Of a stretch of DNA of 8,145 bases, positions 6,691-8,145 are shown piece by piece. Source of the DNA: an uncultured cyanobacterium (lineage in GTDB: Bacteria; Cyanobacteriota; Cyanobacteriia; PCC-6307; Cyanobiaceae). A program made the position numbers and the translations under genes. How positions within the stretch are numbered: the stretch's first letter is position 1; each line of letters starts with the position of its first letter. Where the stretch lies: positions 1 through 8,145 of the forward strand of contig CAIXOZ010000180.1 in the NCBI GenBank assembly GCA_903921295.1, written 5' to 3'. The notes under the pieces were generated by a model. The model was not told the DNA's origin and ran no database searches. It saw only the letters and a list, made by a program, of their open reading frames with translations.

Positions 6691-7116
6691 ATGGCCGACC
6701 TGGGCGTCACCTCGGGCTCCGCCCCTGGGCCGGCCGAGCGTCGGCCCCTGCAGGACGGACCCTGGCAGCGCTGGGCCTGGGCCTTGGCTGCCAATGCTCC
6801 GCTGATCGGCTTGCCGGTGCTTCTGCTGCATGCGATCAGCCGCCGTTCGCTGACACCGATGCTTCTGGCCTCGGTGCTGTCGTTGCCGCCCGTGGTGGCG
6901 CAGTCGGTGCTGATTCTGGTGGCGGGCCTGAGGGTGATCCAGAGGCCTGAGGATCCAGGACGCGTGGGGCCTGCGTTGCTGGCCGCTGGGCTGGTCCATC
7001 TTCCCGCTTATGGCTGGCTGAGCCTGGCCTCCATGCTCCTGGGCACGGTGGGCCACAAGCTGGGGCAGGACCGCGATCTTGCCGTCAGCCGCCGTCGTCG
7101 GGCGTCAGTGCTCTGA
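6691..7116 (+). CDS. Small hypothetical protein with three predicted membrane helices
   Basis: I do not recognise this family. The 141-residue protein has a hydrophilic N-terminus of about 27 residues, then three hydrophobic segments: about 29-49 (WALAANAPLIGLPVLLLHAI), 56-82 (PMLLASVLSLPPVVAQSVLI and on) and 93-118 (GPALLAAGLVHLPAYGWLSL and on). The loop between the first two contains Arg51-Arg52, and the tail is basic (SRRRRASVL), so the positive-inside rule suggests a cytoplasmic C-terminus. The ATG at 6691 is the first in-frame start; a GGAGA at 6664-6668 is too far upstream to be a good ribosome site. It lies 67 bases after the linker gene, behind the hairpin. Location in the thylakoid or plasma membrane is inferred. 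Its 3' end overlaps the regulator gene on the other strand. The hydrophobic-segment pattern makes a real gene likely. Confidence 0.7.
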   Translation: MADLGVTSGSAPGPAERRPLQDGPWQRWAWALAANAPLIGLPVLLLHAISRRSLTPMLLASVLSLPPVVAQSVLILVAGLRVIQRPEDPGRVGPALLAAGLVHLPAYGWLSLASMLLGTVGHKLGQDRDLAVSRRRRASVL

Positions 7117-7698
7117 TCGGTGCCCCGGGTCCCGGGCCGTTCCCGTCTGGGAGAGAGTGTCCACCAGCGTCCTGATCTGCGGGTGGTCGGCATGCTCCGC
7201 GCGCACCATCAGCGCCAGTGGTGTCTCGGGGCCATCCGTCCCGAGCTGCTGAATCGTGAGCTCAGAGTCTTCAACCCTCCCATGGGGCAGAAGTGTCGCG
7301 TCCATCGGGCCGATCCAGGCATCGAGCACGTGCTCCAGAAGCAGAACGCGCTGCCCGGCAGGATCACCCCGCTCGATTCGGTTCCAGTGCCAGGCGGGCA
7401 GGTCGAGACTCTCGATCCTGGCCAAGGCTCCCGACCCAATCCCAAGCCGCAGGGGCAGGCCGCCGAGCAGGCGACGCCCTTGGTGCACCAGCCGTTGCCG
7501 CATCAGGAGGTCGCTGTTGGGGCCCGTGATCTGGATGTGTCCATCCCGGCGCCGCAGGGTGAGGTCAAAGACCGCGAGCACCTGGGTGACCCGTCGCGAG
7601 ATCGTGCTCTGGTGGGTGCCGATGCATTCGGCGGCCTGGCGACCGTTGCCGAACCAGAGGAGGTAGTCGAGGGCCTGGAGATCCTCTTCGGTCACCAA
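7105..7698 (-). CDS. Short LysR-like transcriptional regulator
   Basis: DNA-binding regulator with a LysR-type N-terminal winged helix-turn-helix. From the TTG at 7698 (197 residues; the adjacent GTG at 7695 gives 196) it reads MVTEEDLQALDYLLWFGNGR, then the HTH QAAECIGTHQSTISRRVTQV (21-40) and the wing FDLTLRRRDGHIQITGPN (44-61), which match the LysR pattern of helix, recognition helix and L-x-R-R segment. The following linker helix (about 62-78) leads to LPLRLGIGSG, the usual first strand of the effector domain. Only about 115 residues follow, so at most one of the two effector lobes is present; ordinary LysR proteins have about 300 residues. The frame remains open to an ATG at 7911, but those 71 extra residues look non-coding. 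The 3' end overlaps the convergent membrane-protein gene by 12 bases. Its target is unknown; self-regulation through the inverted repeat upstream is a guess. Confidence 0.75.
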   Translation of the reverse strand: MVTEEDLQALDYLLWFGNGRQAAECIGTHQSTISRRVTQVLAVFDLTLRRRDGHIQITGPNSDLLMRQRLVHQGRRLLGGLPLRLGIGSGALARIESLDLPAWHWNRIERGDPAGQRVLLLEHVLDAWIGPMDATLLPHGRVEDSELTIQQLGTDGPETPLALMVRAEHADHPQIRTLVDTLSQTGTARDPGHRSEH

Positions 7699-7999
7699 GG
7701 TGGGGCTGCATGACAGCTCCTGGAACCCTAGCCAGCGGCTCCCGCCCCAGTTCTGTGTCGGAGCCGCGGCATCGTTGCGGCTCCTGGGTGCATCGGCGTG
7801 GGCTGGGCCTATGGTGAAGTTGTCTGGCAGAAGCCGGCGGGCACGACCCGCGATGCCGGACACAGCACCGAGCCGCCCCCTGCGCTTCCTGGACGCGGCT
7901 CCCCAGGTCACACCATCTGGTTGCAGAGCTGCCTGTGCGAGTCCCTGTCCGGGGCCGGCAGCCTCCCGGTGCGCGATTCATATCTGTGTTTTTTTTCTG
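7699..7999. other. Gene-free stretch upstream of the LysR-like gene
   Basis: About 300 bases without a gene I can support. Frames are open on both strands, as expected at high GC, but the translations show no family features. It should contain the promoter of the LysR-like gene (minus strand) and perhaps one for the plus-strand frame beginning at 8000. Notable contents are the inverted repeat at 7760-7784 and, at 7977-7999, an A/T-rich patch with eight T in a row (7989-7996), which stands out from the GC-rich surroundings. No known small RNA was recognised. Confidence 0.5.
7760..7784. promoter_or_regulatory. Perfect 8-bp inverted repeat, candidate operator or 5'-leader hairpin
   Basis: GGAGCCGC (7760-7767) and GCGGCTCC (7777-7784) are exact reverse complements around a nine-base centre. 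The dyad lies about 62-86 bases upstream of the LysR-like start, where LysR-type regulators commonly bind their own promoter. It could instead fold as an RNA hairpin in the leader. There is no T-run next to it, so a terminator is less likely. Confidence 0.4.
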
Positions 8000-8145
8000 A
8001 TGACTGTTTTTGTTCCGGTGCCCGGCACCAGCGCGAACCATCCTCCGGCGTCCCAGCCGTCTGCTTCTCCTGTCTGCCGCAGCGGCCCGACCGCTTTGGC
8101 AGGGGGCACCTCCGGCGCAGGACGCGGCAAGTCGAGCGTCCTGTC
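8000..8145 (+). CDS. Possible N-terminus of an unknown protein, runs off right edge
   Basis: The ATG at 8000 opens a frame of 48 codons to the end of the window, beginning MTVFVPVPGTSANHPPASQP and ending GAGRGKSSVL. The segment is rich in Pro, Ser, Ala and Gly and matches no family I know; the end does not fit a Walker A motif (no Gly five places before GKS). The frame is also open upstream, with in-frame ATGs at 7811 and 7853. The A/T-rich patch with a T-run just before 8000 could be promoter or leader, which favours this ATG. The open frame could be chance in GC-rich DNA. Confidence 0.3.
   Translation, partial: MTVFVPVPGTSANHPPASQPSASPVCRSGPTALAGGTSGAGRGKSSVL

Noticed and set aside
5631..6794. 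Minus-strand open frame of 387 codons across the CpcL gene
   Set aside because: The plus strand encodes an unmistakable phycobilisome linker; this antisense frame has no recognisable features.
7124..7136. CCCGG-GTC-CCGGG hairpin just after the membrane-protein stop
   Set aside because: It lies within the LysR-like coding region, has a five-base stem and no T-run; such GC dyads are common by chance here.
7120..7713. Plus-strand open frame of 197 codons opposite the LysR-like gene
   Set aside because: The minus-strand frame has a good helix-turn-helix; the plus-strand translation has no domain signs.
8106..8145. P-loop-like GAGRGKSS near the right edge
   Set aside because: A Walker A motif needs Gly at five places before the GKS glycine; the residue there is Ser, and the frame itself is uncertain.

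Overview
The window looks like chromosome from a GC-rich unicellular cyanobacterium of the Cyanobium / freshwater-euryhaline Synechococcus kind. The strongest evidence is a phycobilisome linker gene (5853-6623), found only in phycobilisome-bearing organisms. Supporting signs are the high overall GC, two copies of the cyanobacterial HIP1 octamer GCGATCGC, few Shine-Dalgarno sequences and several likely GTG or TTG starts. The species cannot be named from the sequence alone.

Left part, minus strand (3616 down to 1): a compact three-gene unit. It is transcribed from right to left as a secreted GHL10-type glycoside-hydrolase-like protein, an RND-pump membrane fusion protein (periplasmic adaptor) and an RND inner-membrane transporter of the MdtB/MdtC-like type. 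The transporter runs off the left edge after about 409 residues, just past its proton-relay Asp-Asp pair. The first two genes overlap by four bases (GTGA) and the next two are six bases apart, so the three are probably co-transcribed. The adaptor and transporter should form an efflux pump with an outer-membrane channel encoded elsewhere. The role of the hydrolase-like protein in this unit is unclear.

Middle, plus strand: a divergent intergenic stretch of about 370 bases (3617-3990) separates that unit from an FAD-dependent oxidoreductase-like gene (3991-5703). About 150 bases later comes a CpcL/CpcG2-type linker (5853-6623). It has one phycobilisome-linker domain and a hydrophobic C-terminal helix, the hallmark of the membrane-anchored rod linker used in rod-only phycobilisomes that feed photosystem I. 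A GC-rich hairpin follows its stop codon. Next is a small unrecognised protein with three predicted membrane helices (6691-7116).

Right part: a short LysR-like regulator on the minus strand (7698 down to 7105) converges on the small membrane-protein gene, and their 3' ends overlap by 12 bases. Upstream of the regulator is a stretch of about 300 bases with no confident gene. It carries a perfect 8-bp inverted repeat that could be an operator, and an A/T-rich patch with an eight-T run. A plus-strand reading frame starting at 8000 runs off the right edge and may be the beginning of another gene. No tRNA, rRNA, CRISPR array, insertion sequence or phage gene was seen. The window reads as ordinary chromosomal sequence with a few unusual details rather than a clearly new defence or mobile system.
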